Of a stretch of DNA of 64,000 nucleotides, positions 9,312 through 18,318 are shown piece after piece. The DNA is from Psychrobacter sp. PG1 (GTDB lineage: Bacteria > Pseudomonadota > Gammaproteobacteria > Pseudomonadales > Moraxellaceae). The translations under genes were made by a program, and so were the position numbers. The notes beneath the pieces are model-generated. The model saw only the letters and a program-made list of their open reading frames with translations, searched no databases and was not told the origin of the DNA. Position 1 is the first letter of the stretch. Every line of letters begins with the position of its first letter. Location of the stretch: assembly GCF_014897815.1 (NCBI RefSeq), contig NZ_JABUZG010000037.1:14995-78994 (forward strand). The letters are read 5' to 3'.

Positions 9312-10406
9312 ATGAGCATGATGAAGTCACTGATATTTATTGAACCAGGTAAAATTGAAATTGTAGATAAAAAAATCCCTGATGTAGGCCCTAATGATGC
9401 CTTGGTAAAAATTACGACTACGACCATTTGTGGTACTGATATCCATATCTTTAAAGGTGAGTATGCCGTTGCCAAAGGGCTAACTATTGGTCATGAGCCA
9501 GTAGGTATCATTGAAAAGCTTGGTAGCGCAGTCATGGGCTATGAAGAAGGGCAGCGAGTCATTGCTGGCGCCATTTGCCCAACGTTTACCTCCTATGCCA
9601 GTCAAGATGGTTTCCCTTCACAAGACGGTGGCTATCTTGATGCAGATGGTAGATGTTCTTGTCACGGTTATAAAGCCACAGGCGGCTGGCGTTTTGGTAA
9701 TCACATTGACGGTACGCAAGCAGAGTATGTGCTAGTGCCAGATGCGCAGGCCAATCTATGTCCAGTGCCAGATGGACTGACGGATGAGCAAGTGTTGATG
9801 TGCCCTGACATTATGTCGACAGGCTTAAAAGGCGCAGAAAACGCCAATATTCAGATCGGTGATGTGGTTGCTATATTCGCACAAGGACCTATCGGTTTAT
9901 GCGCTACTGCTGGGGCAAGGATTAAAGGCGCCTCGATGATTATCGCTGTCGATGGCAATAACGACCGTTTGGCCATGGCAAAAAAACTGGGAGCAGATAT
10001 TACTCTAAACTTCACGGAAGTTGACGTGGTTGATGAGATCATGAAAATCACTGGTGGTCGTGGGGTGGATAGCAGTATCGAGGCGTTAGGTTTACAGTCT
10101 ACGTTTGAGCAATGTCTCAAAATATTAAAACCAGGCGGTACACTCTCAAGCTTGGGTGTGTATTCTGAAGATTTAGTCATTCCAATGGCTCATTTCGCCT
10201 CTGGTCTTGGCGATCATACGATAAGAACGGCTCTCTGCCCAGGAGGTAAAGAGCGTATGCGCCGATTGATGAATGTCATCGAGTCTGGTCGAGTGGATTT
10301 ATCAGAGATGGTGACGCATACCTATGCTTTGGATGATATCGTAGAGGCCTATGACTTGTTCATGCATCAGCGTGACGGCGTACTAAAAATTGCTATCAAG
10401 CCATAA
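9312..10406 (+). CDS. Zinc-dependent medium-chain alcohol dehydrogenase
   Basis: 364 residues of the medium-chain dehydrogenase superfamily, closest by pattern to the secondary-alcohol (isopropanol) dehydrogenases of Thermoanaerobacter type. Catalytic zinc ligands are visible: C40 in TICGTDIH, H61-E62 in GHEPVG, and D166 in CPDIMSTG, an Asp where classical ADHs have Cys. The Rossmann segment is FAQGPIGLCA (about 189-198). D214 at the end of the second strand (IIAVDGNN) favours NAD over NADP, unlike the NADP enzymes of this group. An insert with DADGRCSCHGY (about 110-120) replaces the usual structural-zinc lobe. AAGGAG at 9300 sets the start. It likely oxidises or reduces a small secondary alcohol or ketone; substrate unknown. 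Confidence 0.88.
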   Translation: MSMMKSLIFIEPGKIEIVDKKIPDVGPNDALVKITTTTICGTDIHIFKGEYAVAKGLTIGHEPVGIIEKLGSAVMGYEEGQRVIAGAICPTFTSYASQDGFPSQDGGYLDADGRCSCHGYKATGGWRFGNHIDGTQAEYVLVPDAQANLCPVPDGLTDEQVLMCPDIMSTGLKGAENANIQIGDVVAIFAQGPIGLCATAGARIKGASMIIAVDGNNDRLAMAKKLGADITLNFTEVDVVDEIMKITGGRGVDSSIEALGLQSTFEQCLKILKPGGTLSSLGVYSEDLVIPMAHFASGLGDHTIRTALCPGGKERMRRLMNVIESGRVDLSEMVTHTYALDDIVEAYDLFMHQRDGVLKIAIKP

Positions 10407-10435
10407 TTATTCCGCAAGATATAATCGCTATATAA

Positions 10436-10472
10436 TAGAAGAGCCTGCATCTAAAGGATACAGGCTCTTCTA
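10436..10472. terminator. Stem-loop between convergent genes
   Basis: TAGAAGAGCCTG (10436-10447) pairs perfectly with CAGGCTCTTCTA (10461-10472). It lies between the 3' ends of the alcohol dehydrogenase gene (+) and rppH (-), so it probably ends both. The U-tract is weak on either side. Confidence 0.65.
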
Positions 10473-10502
10473 TTACGTGTTACTTTTAATCAAAATGTCA
10501 GT

Positions 10503-11024
10503 TCATCCTATCAACAAGTGATTGTCTTGTTCAGGAATAATCAGCTCTTGTCTTAGAGGTAGCTCAGGCACTAGCTCTTGCAAGGCACGGCGATAAACGC
10601 CTCGTTTAAAATGAATCACTTGTCCAAGTGGATACCAGTAACTGACCCATTGCCAATGATCAAATTCTGGTTTGCCCTCATCAAAGCGGATATGTTGAGT
10701 GTTCGTCTCATCTAAGCGTAGCAAAAACCATTTCTGTTTTTGCCCAATACATAAAGGGTGCTGTCCATGCCGTACATAGCGTTTTGGCAGACGATAGCGC
10801 AACCAATCTTGCGTCACTGCCAATAAGTCTACATGACGCGGATGCAGGCCGACCTCTTCCCAGAGCTCGCGATACATCGCATCCATCGGCGTCTCCCCAC
10901 GGTCGATACCGCCTTGTGGGAACTGCCAAGCGTTGTGACCAATACGTTTTGCCCACAGAACCTGCCCTTGTGTATTTGCCAAGATGATGCCGACATTGGC
11001 GCGAAAGCCGTCTGCATCTATCAT
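10503..11024 (-). CDS. rppH: RNA pyrophosphohydrolase
   Basis: Removes pyrophosphate from the 5' triphosphate end of mRNAs, which opens them to RNase E decay. 173 residues, usual for Rpp[16 protein letters not shown] is the RppH start; the Nudix box [13 protein letters not shown]...RELWEEVGL lies at 38-60 with the metal-binding glutamates intact; WQFPQGG and RYRLPKRY are further RppH signatures. It reads convergently with the alcohol dehydrogenase gene. The 510-bp region upstream of its start is gene-free. Confidence 0.96.
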   Translation of the reverse strand: MIDADGFRANVGIILANTQGQVLWAKRIGHNAWQFPQGGIDRGETPMDAMYRELWEEVGLHPRHVDLLAVTQDWLRYRLPKRYVRHGQHPLCIGQKQKWFLLRLDETNTQHIRFDEGKPEFDHWQWVSYWYPLGQVIHFKRGVYRRALQELVPELPLRQELIIPEQDNHLLIG

Positions 11025-11543
11025 GATTAAACCTTTTTAATTTATTTAAAATAGCTTATTTTGAGCTAGAACCGTGACAGCAATCATAATTATTATAAGG
11101 TGATGGTTGTCGATATTAGGTCAAAATAAGATTCATTACCGTTATTAAACCAAGAAACAAGCAAAATGTGTAACAGTATTTTGCTATAAAATGTTTCACG
11201 AGCTTAACTGTTTAAAATCAACCAGTTATAATTAAACTTTTGTAATGTTTTTTGGGGAATCTTACTGCAAAGATAGGTTCTAACTATAAGAGGATAGGTT
11301 TGAATAATAAACAGTAGGCGGTGTATGAATGTTAATTCACTGCTAAGAAAATTTTAGTAAAAAGATTTAATTAAAAATAAGGCTGCAAAAGACAAATAGG
11401 TGAGCCATTCATAATGATAATGATTTTGGATGATAAGGGCTCGATAAAATGTGCCATTGGCTTATGCTACACTAGCCAAGTAAAACATATTGCCAGAAAA
11501 TAAAAATCGGGCAACGAGCTAATTAAAATAAGGAATGGTCAAG
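11025..11543. other. Gene-free intergenic stretch
   Basis: Between divergent rppH and the OsmC-like gene. No open frame with a credible start was found. It contains the Fur-like sequence at 11410 and an inverted repeat TTGGCT/AGCCAA (11457-11479) about 65 bp before the OsmC start, a possible operator. The rest is A+T-rich with no recognisable RNA gene. Confidence 0.6.
11410..11428. promoter_or_regulatory. Fur-box-like sequence
   Basis: CATAATGATAATGATTTTG agrees with the consensus Fur box at about 15 of 19 positions. It lies 116-134 bp before the OsmC-like gene in the 510-bp gene-free stretch 11025-11543. By-eye match only; A+T-rich DNA gives such matches by chance. Confidence 0.35.
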
Positions 11544-11957
11544 ATGTCAGAGTCAAAAGCAAGTGTAACGTGGCAAGAAAACAAAGCATTTATGGGTGTG
11601 TCACCATCAGGGCATAATGTACAGATCGATGCCGATAAAGAAAAAGGCGCAAGTCCGATGGAGCTGATTTTATTGGGGCTTGGTGGTTGTGCTAGCTATG
11701 ATGTGGTAGCAATTTTACAAAAATCGCGCCAAGAGGTGACAGACGTGCGTTGTGAGCTGACCGCTCAGCGTGCTGAAACTGTACCAGCTGTCTATACTGA
11801 CATTCACATGCATTTTGTGGTGACAGGACAAGATGTCAAAGAAAGCCAAGTAGAGAAGGCCATAAAACTGTCCGCAGAAAAATACTGCTCGGCCAGTAGA
11901 ATGTTGGTACAAGGTGGGGTGAACGTCACCCATGATTTCGAAGTGATTGCAGGGTAG
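11544..11957 (+). CDS. OsmC/Ohr-family protein
   Basis: 137 residues from ATG 11544, nine bases after AAGGA (11530-11534); an ATG at 11535 is too close to that site. The two family cysteines are present, in LGLGGCASYDVV and in AEKYCSASRML. In characterised OsmC and Ohr proteins this pair reduces organic hydroperoxides using lipoylated or thiol reductants. The sequence is nearer the YhfA-like branch than Ohr proper (MELILLGLGGC, then VRCELTAQRAE), so peroxidase activity is likely by family but not certain. A MAPEG-family gene follows 14 bp downstream on the same strand and is probably co-transcribed. Confidence 0.85.
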   Translation: MSESKASVTWQENKAFMGVSPSGHNVQIDADKEKGASPMELILLGLGGCASYDVVAILQKSRQEVTDVRCELTAQRAETVPAVYTDIHMHFVVTGQDVKESQVEKAIKLSAEKYCSASRMLVQGGVNVTHDFEVIAG

Positions 11958-11971
11958 GGGCAAGTATACTA

Positions 11972-12397
11972 ATGAATGCACTTCTGGAATTAGTCTCTGA
12001 TACCGCAGCGTCCGCAATTTGGGCGATGGTCGCAGCAAGTTTACTACCGCTTGCCATGGCATTGACAGCGAAAGCTATTGGCGGCTTTAATTTGGCTGAC
12101 AATGCCCATCCACGTGATTTTTTACAAGGTACGACGGGCGCGGCCGCACGTGCTAACGCTGCCCAGCAAAACAGCTATGAGACGTTGCCAATATTTTTGG
12201 CAGCAGTACTGACGGCAATGCTGTTCTTCGTACCACAATCGATTATTAATATACTGGCTTGGTTGTACGTGCTGATTCGTATCGGTTTTTGCGTGGCTTA
12301 TATTACTAATTTGGCGACGTTTCGCTCCATACTTTGGGCGTTATCGATGGCTTGCTGTTTAATGCTGTTTTATTTAGCGATTCGAGTGAGTGTATAA
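11972..12397 (+). CDS. MAPEG-family membrane protein
   Basis: 141 residues with four hydrophobic segments (about 10-35, 70-90, 95-115, 118-138). The pattern NAHPRDFLQGTTGAAARANAAQQNSYETLPIF matches MAPEG proteins (ARA-A-NxxE motif near the second helix). Eukaryotic members handle glutathione and eicosanoids; bacterial ones of this short type are uncharacterised. It sits 14 bp after the OsmC-like gene, so a link to peroxide or thiol chemistry is plausible but inferred. Confidence 0.82.
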   Translation: MNALLELVSDTAASAIWAMVAASLLPLAMALTAKAIGGFNLADNAHPRDFLQGTTGAAARANAAQQNSYETLPIFLAAVLTAMLFFVPQSIINILAWLYVLIRIGFCVAYITNLATFRSILWALSMACCLMLFYLAIRVSV

Positions 12398-12450
12398 CGC
12401 TTGAGAGTTAAATTCTATCGTGCCTAGATCAACCAAATATCAGTAGGTGA

Positions 12451-13476
12451 TTATTGTTGTATGCTAGATTGTAGTGCACTGATAATCACCGCTTTATTTT
12501 TCTCTCGTTTTATACTGTCCCATAAAACTTTTGCTTCGCTATAGCCTTTGATGAGCATTGCTAACCACTGCTTGTAACGACCAACCAAGATAACTTCAGT
12601 TTTAGCCTGACCTTCCAAAAATCTTATCTGATGGGTGACCATTGCTTCCCACGACAACGTCGCTGCATTTAGCATGGCATCATCTGAACCGCAATCCACG
12701 CGAGCAACCAAATCGGGACGGGTAACCGCGCCGCGACCTAACATCAAATGTTTTGTACCAGCTTGCGTCATACAGTTTTGCGCGTGCTCGGCATTCCATA
12801 TTTCACCGTTGGCAATGACTGGAATATCTAGCCCATTAAAACGTTGAATCTTGTCCCAATAGGCTGGTGGTTTATAGCCTTGGGTTTTGGTTCGTGCATG
12901 AATGGTCAGCCAATCAGTACCACTGTCGCTAATTGCAGCTTTGATATCCTCCATGCGACTGGTATCGGTGTAACCTAAACGAATTTTGGCTGATACTGGA
13001 ATATGAACGGGAACAGCTTGCCGCACCGCGCTGATAATCTGATACATGGTTTCGGGTTCATCCAATAATACTGAACCACCACGGTGGCTATTGACAGTCT
13101 TGGCAGGGCAACCAAAGTTGATATCAATTGCTGGTGCACCAAGCGCGGCAGCATAAGCAGCATTTTCTGCCATTAATTGCGCTTCACTACCGAGCAACTG
13201 GACATGAATAGGCGTGCCAGAGGCAGTTTTAGCATCATGACGCAGTTCTGGAACGTATTTATAAAATACATGCGCAGGCAATACGTGCTGAGTCACACGG
13301 ATAAATTCGCTAACCGACCAATCATAAGGGCGACCCAAGTCCGATGCAATTTGCGTGAGGATTTGCCGCATTAATGGGTCGGTCAAGCCTTCCATTGGTG
13401 CAAGGAGGCGGACGGGATTGGCGAATAACTGACGGATGGTATTTTGACGTATTTGAAGTTGCTGATTAGTATTCAT
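12451..13476 (-). CDS. dusC: tRNA-dihydrouridine(16) synthase
   Basis: FMN- and NADPH-dependent enzyme that reduces uridine in the tRNA D-loop; the DusC branch acts on U16. 341 residues, longer than E. coli DusC mainly because of a 23-residue N-terminal extension before RLLAPMEGLTD. Visible motifs: ITEF-like VSEFIRVTQHVLP (56-68), where the VRV-type segment is characteristic of DusC, VQLLGSE (92-98), and DINFGCPAKTVN with catalytic C123. TIHARTK and GNGEI-like IANGEIW bind the flavin phosphate. It is convergent with the MAPEG gene and upstream of the helicase gene on the same strand. Confidence 0.92.
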   Translation of the reverse strand: MNTNQQLQIRQNTIRQLFANPVRLLAPMEGLTDPLMRQILTQIASDLGRPYDWSVSEFIRVTQHVLPAHVFYKYVPELRHDAKTASGTPIHVQLLGSEAQLMAENAAYAAALGAPAIDINFGCPAKTVNSHRGGSVLLDEPETMYQIISAVRQAVPVHIPVSAKIRLGYTDTSRMEDIKAAISDSGTDWLTIHARTKTQGYKPPAYWDKIQRFNGLDIPVIANGEIWNAEHAQNCMTQAGTKHLMLGRGAVTRPDLVARVDCGSDDAMLNAATLSWEAMVTHQIRFLEGQAKTEVILVGRYKQWLAMLIKGYSEAKVLWDSIKREKNKAVIISALQSSIQQ

Positions 13477-13580
13477 GCTTGTTGTTCACTGCTAAAAAGG
13501 TGCTATTAAAGGATTGCCATAAAGACAGGTAGACTAGAGGTTTAGAGTGGCAAATACAGAGAGTGACTAACTGAGAAAAA

Positions 13581-15080
13581 TTAAGTATTACCAAAAATCA
13601 CTTTTTTACCTGTCTGCAAACCTGATATTAAGTCTTTAATATTATGGATGTCCAAATTGCTCTGGGCACGTGTGCAAGCGACGTAGAGCAAACGCAATTC
13701 TTCAGGGCTTATTTTGACCGCATTGGTCGTCACATCATAATAAAAGTCATCGTCCAGCTGTACCTTTCCCCATTCGAGCCCTTTCGCTTTATGGGCAGTG
13801 GAGATAACATAATCAGCATTTTCGATACTGGTCAAACTATTGACCGCTTGGCTCAGGACATTGGTGCCATGATCATCGACGAGTTTCACCAGTGTTTTTA
13901 GATCACTGCCTTCATTGGTTTCAGAATACTCTTGCACATCGCCCCAATTATAAAAATATGCCAGTTCGGGTACGCCATACGCCGATTTACCATTCTTTAA
14001 ATTTTCAGCTGCCTGACAAAATTTAAGCATACGATCGGTATCGGCTTGTAGCGCTACCCTATGACCTAATTTTAAACCAGTTAATAATTGCGACATTGCG
14101 GCGGCATTAGTGCGGCAAAGGATGGCATCTTTTTTACTATGTACCATACCCTTATCAGTAGAAGACTGCTTATTAGGATTGCCTTTTAACGGGACGTCTT
14201 CTTGCAATGCTTTGAGCAAAGTATTGGCAATCTCAGCAATCGGTTCGCCAAAACGAAACGACTGCGTCAATAAGGTTTGCGGTAAGGGCAGTTTTTTCAT
14301 CGCATTGACTGCGCCGCGCCATTCATAAATCTGCTGATGAGCGTCACCCACATAAATCACTTGCCGTGGCTGCTGGGTCAAAATTCCCATCATCAAGGGA
14401 TCGGCATCTTGGGCTTCATCAAACAAAATAAAATCAGCGGGAATACTGGGTTTAGACAGTGCCCAAAGTTTCAGATAAATATCATGCCCGATACCAGCGG
14501 GATGGCGCGCATCAATCGACTGTAGCCAACGCTGCTCGACGGCTGGATAGAGCATTTCGCGCAGCTGCTCGGCATCAGAATCATCGAGCCAGCTGGGAAA
14601 TAATATATGTCTAGGTGCAGGATAACTGGCATGGGTACTACAAAAATTGCTGACAGCATCACTGACGAATCGCGACAGTCGGGCTGGGGTGAGGGTGATA
14701 TATTTGTTTATACCATCCATTTGCCGACGTACTTGGACGGGCTGCAAACCCAAATCATCACCCAAACGCTTGGGTGAAAAACGCGGCAACGACAGCTTAG
14801 CAGTGATATCACGGGCGACATGCCGATAAGCAAGCGAATGAAAGGTGCGACATTCTACATGCGGTGGAAACTTTGAGCGTGCATCATTAGCAATGGTTTT
14901 GTTAAAGGCTAAGTATAAGCCGCGGCCACGCAAACGCTCACCAATCAGTTTTAAGGTCGTCGTCTTACCAGCACCCGCATAAGCCACCACTTTAAATGAC
15001 TTGTGATCCATCGCCATGTTAAGCGCGCTCAGCTGCTCATCAGTGGGATCGCTCATATAAGCTGGCATAGATGCGGACAT
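13581..15080 (-). CDS. UvrD/Rep-type superfamily 1 helicase
   Basis: 499 residues. The Q-motif region TDEQLSALNMAM leads into Walker A AYAGAGKTTTL (33-43). Later come FILFDEAQDADPLM (Walker B, DEAQD), a QSFRFGEPIAEIA motif IV, STAHKAKGLEW (motif V) and LLYVACTRAQ (motif VI). It is shorter than UvrD (about 720 residues) because the 1B/2B insertions are reduced, and resembles compact SF1 helicases related to eukaryotic FBH1. It probably unwinds DNA in repair or removes recombinase filaments; the specific job is inferred. It is on the same strand as dusC with a 104-bp gap. Confidence 0.85.
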   Translation of the reverse strand: MSASMPAYMSDPTDEQLSALNMAMDHKSFKVVAYAGAGKTTTLKLIGERLRGRGLYLAFNKTIANDARSKFPPHVECRTFHSLAYRHVARDITAKLSLPRFSPKRLGDDLGLQPVQVRRQMDGINKYITLTPARLSRFVSDAVSNFCSTHASYPAPRHILFPSWLDDSDAEQLREMLYPAVEQRWLQSIDARHPAGIGHDIYLKLWALSKPSIPADFILFDEAQDADPLMMGILTQQPRQVIYVGDAHQQIYEWRGAVNAMKKLPLPQTLLTQSFRFGEPIAEIANTLLKALQEDVPLKGNPNKQSSTDKGMVHSKKDAILCRTNAAAMSQLLTGLKLGHRVALQADTDRMLKFCQAAENLKNGKSAYGVPELAYFYNWGDVQEYSETNEGSDLKTLVKLVDDHGTNVLSQAVNSLTSIENADYVISTAHKAKGLEWGKVQLDDDFYYDVTTNAVKISPEELRLLYVACTRAQSNLDIHNIKDLISGLQTGKKVIFGNT

Positions 15081-15125
15081 AAAAAATTACCTAAAAGAGT
15101 AAAACGGATCAAAAATGACGGGGGT

Positions 15126-15153
15126 AAAAAAAGCCACTGCATAGACAATGGCT
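15126..15153 (-). terminator. Terminator after tatC
   Basis: Read on the minus strand, AGCCATTG and CAGTGGCT form an 8-bp stem (one G-U) followed by TTTTTTT. It ends the tatABC transcript about 150 bp beyond tatC. A second stem, CATGTGCACTTGC/GCAAGCGCACATG (15161-15195), lies between it and tatC. Confidence 0.75.
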
Positions 15154-15298
15154 GACTCATCATGTGCACTTGCAAAATTCTCGCAAGCGCACATGACAAT
15201 AATACAAAAATTCATAGAAAATAAAGGTGGAAATCAGCAGGTTATAGTAACAGATTAGCGCGTTGGCTGTTTTTGGAATAAGTATCTGATAAGTGATG

Positions 15299-16183
15299 TT
15301 ATTCTTTATTTAACCCTGTATCGCTTGCTAAAGCAGGGCTGTGCTCTTCTTTAATTAAAATTTTCGCTAAAAACAATCCTAGCTCAAACAACAACCACAT
15401 CGGAATGGCGAGCATCAACATCGACACCCCATCAGGCGGTGTCACGACCGCAGCAACGGCGAAACAGCCGACAATAATATAACGGCGTTTATCTTCTAGG
15501 CTCTGAATGGAGACGACACGAGTCAATATCAATAGCAAGGTGACGACTGGAATCTCAAAGGTTAAACCAAAGACCATAAAGAGTTTGAGTGCAAAACTTA
15601 AATAACTGTCGATGTCGGTCATCGGCAAGACGTTCTGCGGCGCGAACATAATAAAGAATTTGAGAACGCCTTTAAGGACAATAAAATAAGAGAAAGCCAC
15701 ACCCGCATAAAATAAAAATATAGAGGACATTAAAACGGGAATGGCGATTTTTTTCTCTTTTTTATATAAACCGGGTGCGACAAACGACCAGATTTGATAC
15801 AAGATGTAGGGCATTGCAAAGAATGCAGCGACAAAAACAGTCAGGCGTATCGGTGCCATAAAGTTAGAGGTGATATCCGTCGCGATCATCGTTGAGTTGG
15901 CAGGCAACTGGGCAACCAATGGGTTGGACAAAAAATCATAGAGCTCGCGTGAAAATCCGACCAATGCTAAAAATATTACCAGTACCGCGACGCATATCTT
16001 TATGAGATGTCTACGTAGCTCAATCAAATGCTCGGTAATCGGCATATCGCCAAGTGAGCTTAGGATATCGCCAGAGTCCTCAGTATTGCTGTCGACATTA
16101 CCATCAATGGTAGCTGTTGAGGTCTCGATATCTGAATCCGCGACTTTTTCTTGACGGCTTTTTTTACGTTTAAATAAGCCCAC
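15299..16183 (-). CDS. tatC: Sec-independent protein translocase TatC
   Basis: Core of the twin-arginine translocon receptor, binding the RR signal with TatB in the inner membrane. 294 residues against about 255 typical, owing to a soluble, acidic N-terminal extension of about 50 residues before MPITEHLIELRRHL, the usual TatC start. Six membrane segments follow, and SFVAPGLYKKEKK with the conserved acidic/hydrophobic loop is present. The GTG start at 16183 overlaps the last base of the tatB TAG, so translation is coupled. Last gene of tatABC. Confidence 0.96.
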   Translation of the reverse strand: MGLFKRKKSRQEKVADSDIETSTATIDGNVDSNTEDSGDILSSLGDMPITEHLIELRRHLIKICVAVLVIFLALVGFSRELYDFLSNPLVAQLPANSTMIATDITSNFMAPIRLTVFVAAFFAMPYILYQIWSFVAPGLYKKEKKIAIPVLMSSIFLFYAGVAFSYFIVLKGVLKFFIMFAPQNVLPMTDIDSYLSFALKLFMVFGLTFEIPVVTLLLILTRVVSIQSLEDKRRYIIVGCFAVAAVVTPPDGVSMLMLAIPMWLLFELGLFLAKILIKEEHSPALASDTGLNKE

Positions 16184-16878
16184 TAATGACTCTCCTGCTC
16201 ATGAACAGAAGCCTGTTTAGGTAAAGGACTGTCTATATGGCTGTTTAGTAAGATATCGGCTTTATAATTTGGTAAGTAGGGCGGTTGCGGCAAACGACGC
16301 GCTTTATCATAAGCACCAAGACGAAACCACATATTTTCCCACGGTCTAGTTGTGATGGTTTGAGACACTGGATTGGCGTTATCACTACAGTCAGTTTTTA
16401 GACTATCATTATCGCCTTGTGCCGATGACTGCTCAGGGCTTTCTGGTTTCTCAGCCTGTCTATTACTGTCATAGGCGTAGTCAAACGCTTTTGGCTGCAC
16501 TGGTCGATTATCATCATTCTCACTACTGGCTTGACTATTTTGTCTAGGCGTATTGTCATCGCCTGGATCACGCGATGCTTTTAAATGCTGGTTTTGCGAG
16601 GATTCAAACTCTTGCATACTGCCGCGCATCTCCGCCATCTCGCGCCTCATATCTGCTTCAGTCTGGCGAATTTTGGCCAACTCTTTTTGCATAAGCTGGC
16701 GGGTCTCTGCCAAATCAAGCTCAGCTTCGATTTCAGATTGCAGGGTGGATACCGTGCGGCGAATTTTGGCATACCACTGCCCAGCGGTACGCGCTGCCTG
16801 TGGCAGTTTTTCTGGGCCCAAGACGATTAGGGCGATAACACCAAAAAGGAGTAGTTCAGAAAAGCCGATATCAAACAT
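16183..16878 (-). CDS. tatB: Sec-independent protein translocase TatB
   Basis: MFDIGFSELLLFGVIALIVLGPEKLPQAAR is the TatB membrane anchor with its Glu and hinge (L-G-P-E-K-L-P). A long amphipathic helix (about 40-95) follows, then a hydrophilic tail rich in Gln, Asn, Ser and Asp to residue 231. This is longer than E. coli TatB (171), and the added tail is low-complexity. TatB pairs with TatC to recognise folded precursors. Middle gene of tatABC; 41-bp gap from tatA. Confidence 0.95.
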   Translation of the reverse strand: MFDIGFSELLLFGVIALIVLGPEKLPQAARTAGQWYAKIRRTVSTLQSEIEAELDLAETRQLMQKELAKIRQTEADMRREMAEMRGSMQEFESSQNQHLKASRDPGDDNTPRQNSQASSENDDNRPVQPKAFDYAYDSNRQAEKPESPEQSSAQGDNDSLKTDCSDNANPVSQTITTRPWENMWFRLGAYDKARRLPQPPYLPNYKADILLNSHIDSPLPKQASVHEQESH

Positions 16879-16919
16879 AATGTTCCGATGTCATTGTCTA
16901 AAAGGTCACTGTCTAGAGG

Positions 16920-17162
16920 CTATACATTATGCGTGTCATCAACCTTGGTGGTTGTTGGGCGCTCTTCAGTGTGTGCATTGCCATCATGATCGAGCACCAC
17001 ATGCTTTTTAGCATGCTCAGTATTTTCGTCTTTGACCGCTTCTTTGAAGCCTTTGACTGCGCCGCCCAAATCTTTGCCAGCATTTCTAAGCTTTGAGGTG
17101 CCAAATACGACCACCACTACCACCAATAAAATCAGCCAATGCGTAATAGAAAAACTACCCAT
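16920..17162 (-). CDS. tatA: Sec-independent protein translocase TatA
   Basis: 80 residues, the usual TatA length. [20 protein letters not shown] is the single membrane helix, followed by [19 protein letters not shown], the F-G-hinge and amphipathic helix of TatA. TatA oligomers form the transport pathway recruited by TatBC. First gene of the operon; hisIE lies upstream on the same strand with a 188-bp gap. Confidence 0.96.
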   Translation of the reverse strand: MGSFSITHWLILLVVVVVVFGTSKLRNAGKDLGGAVKGFKEAVKDENTEHAKKHVVLDHDGNAHTEERPTTTKVDDTHNV

Positions 17163-17350
17163 AAAGGTATCCTTGTGTCTTGGTTTTCAGTCTTTGTATG
17201 CCTACTTTGGGTGTATCGAATATCGTTATACTCAATAAAAAGCCTCGACATACAATGCGAAGTAAAACAGAGCTATATTATAACCTGCACTTGTGACAAA
17301 AAGGTGAAATCAACAATAATCAAACAGGGCAATCGTCAAGCTTATAGAAA

Positions 17351-18205
17351 CTATCGCGCCGCCTTTTCATCGATACCTGATAGACCAAAACGTCGACCTA
17401 GCTCGTTTAATACCGCATCCGACTCAATATCGAACCACGCCAGTCCAACCAATGTATGAAACCAGACATCGGCCACCTCATAGATGAGCTCGTGACGAGC
17501 GTCATCATATTGCGCTTTATTGCTATTTTCGTCGCAATTGGCAAAATCTTTGGCGGCAATGATACTTTCAGTACTTTCTTCACCAACTTTCTCTAGGATT
17601 TTATTTAAACCCTTTGCGTATAAGCTTGCCACGTACGAGCTATCAGCATCCGCTTGTTTACGCTCTGCCAATACGCCATCAAGCTGCTGCAAAATAGAGC
17701 CATTGATAGTGTCGTTGTCATGGTGACTGTGCTTGGCATCTGAAGGGATTACATCATGAGCCTGCGTCTCGTGAGTTTCAGGAGTGGCTTTTCCTGCATT
17801 GCTTGAATGATAAATATCAGCAGGGTCTTTTAATACCTTATCGATGGTTTGCCATTCAGGCGTTTGACCCGACAAATCTAAACGCTGATAGAAGCAAGAC
17901 TCGCGACCAGTATGGCAAGCGATACCGCCAGCCTGAGTGACACTAAGTACAATCACGTCTGCATCACAGTCCAAGCGAATATCATGTACAGTCTGAGTAT
18001 GACCCGATGACTCGCCCTTATGCCACAATTTGGCACGTGAGCGCGAAAAATAAACCGCTGTCTGCGTTTGCGCAGTTAACTGTAGTGCTTCGGCATTCAT
18101 CCAAGCCATCATCAAAATACGCCCAGACTTATGATCTTGAGCAATTGCAGGAATCAAACCATCATCATTAAATTTTATGGCAGCCAGCCAAGCAGGTAAA
18201 GTCAT
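17351..18205 (-). CDS. hisIE: Bifunctional phosphoribosyl-AMP cyclohydrolase / phosphoribosyl-ATP pyrophosphatase
   Basis: Catalyses steps two and three of histidine synthesis. Residues 1-125 are His[20 protein letters not shown], then DCDADVI with metal-binding Asp residues and [14 protein letters not shown] with the zinc cysteines. Residues about 185-284 are His[15 protein letters not shown], and the helix with [15 protein letters not shown]. Between them lies a linker of about 50 residues, rich in His, Asp and Thr, longer than in E. coli HisIE (total 284 against about 203). The domains look intact. The other his genes are not in the window. Downstream on the same strand is tatA. Confidence 0.95.
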   Translation of the reverse strand: MTLPAWLAAIKFNDDGLIPAIAQDHKSGRILMMAWMNAEALQLTAQTQTAVYFSRSRAKLWHKGESSGHTQTVHDIRLDCDADVIVLSVTQAGGIACHTGRESCFYQRLDLSGQTPEWQTIDKVLKDPADIYHSSNAGKATPETHETQAHDVIPSDAKHSHHDNDTINGSILQQLDGVLAERKQADADSSYVASLYAKGLNKILEKVGEESTESIIAAKDFANCDENSNKAQYDDARHELIYEVADVWFHTLVGLAWFDIESDAVLNELGRRFGLSGIDEKAAR

Positions 18206-18302
18206 AATATATCTGTCTTCTTATTTATATAGAAATGAAAGGGGAATAAGTGAATCGTAACGGATTCTATTTATGGTCTGAATAAAAAAGCGGTTGGCAT
18301 TA

Positions 18303-18315
18303 GGGCATGTCCTCA
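18303..18315 (+). repeat. Lone terminal repeat like that of the MITE at 19029
   Basis: TA-GGGCATGTCCTCAAT matches the right end of the MITE at 19029-19197 (read inwards, TA-GGGCGTGTCCTCAAT) at all but one position. It begins inward of a TA dinucleotide, just past the stop codon of the thioesterase gene (TGA at 18319-18321). Confidence 0.6.
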
Positions 18316-18318
18316 ATA

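Noticed and set aside
16553..17011. 152-codon frame antisense to tatB and tatA
   Set aside because: Overlaps two certain genes on the other strand and has no start signal.
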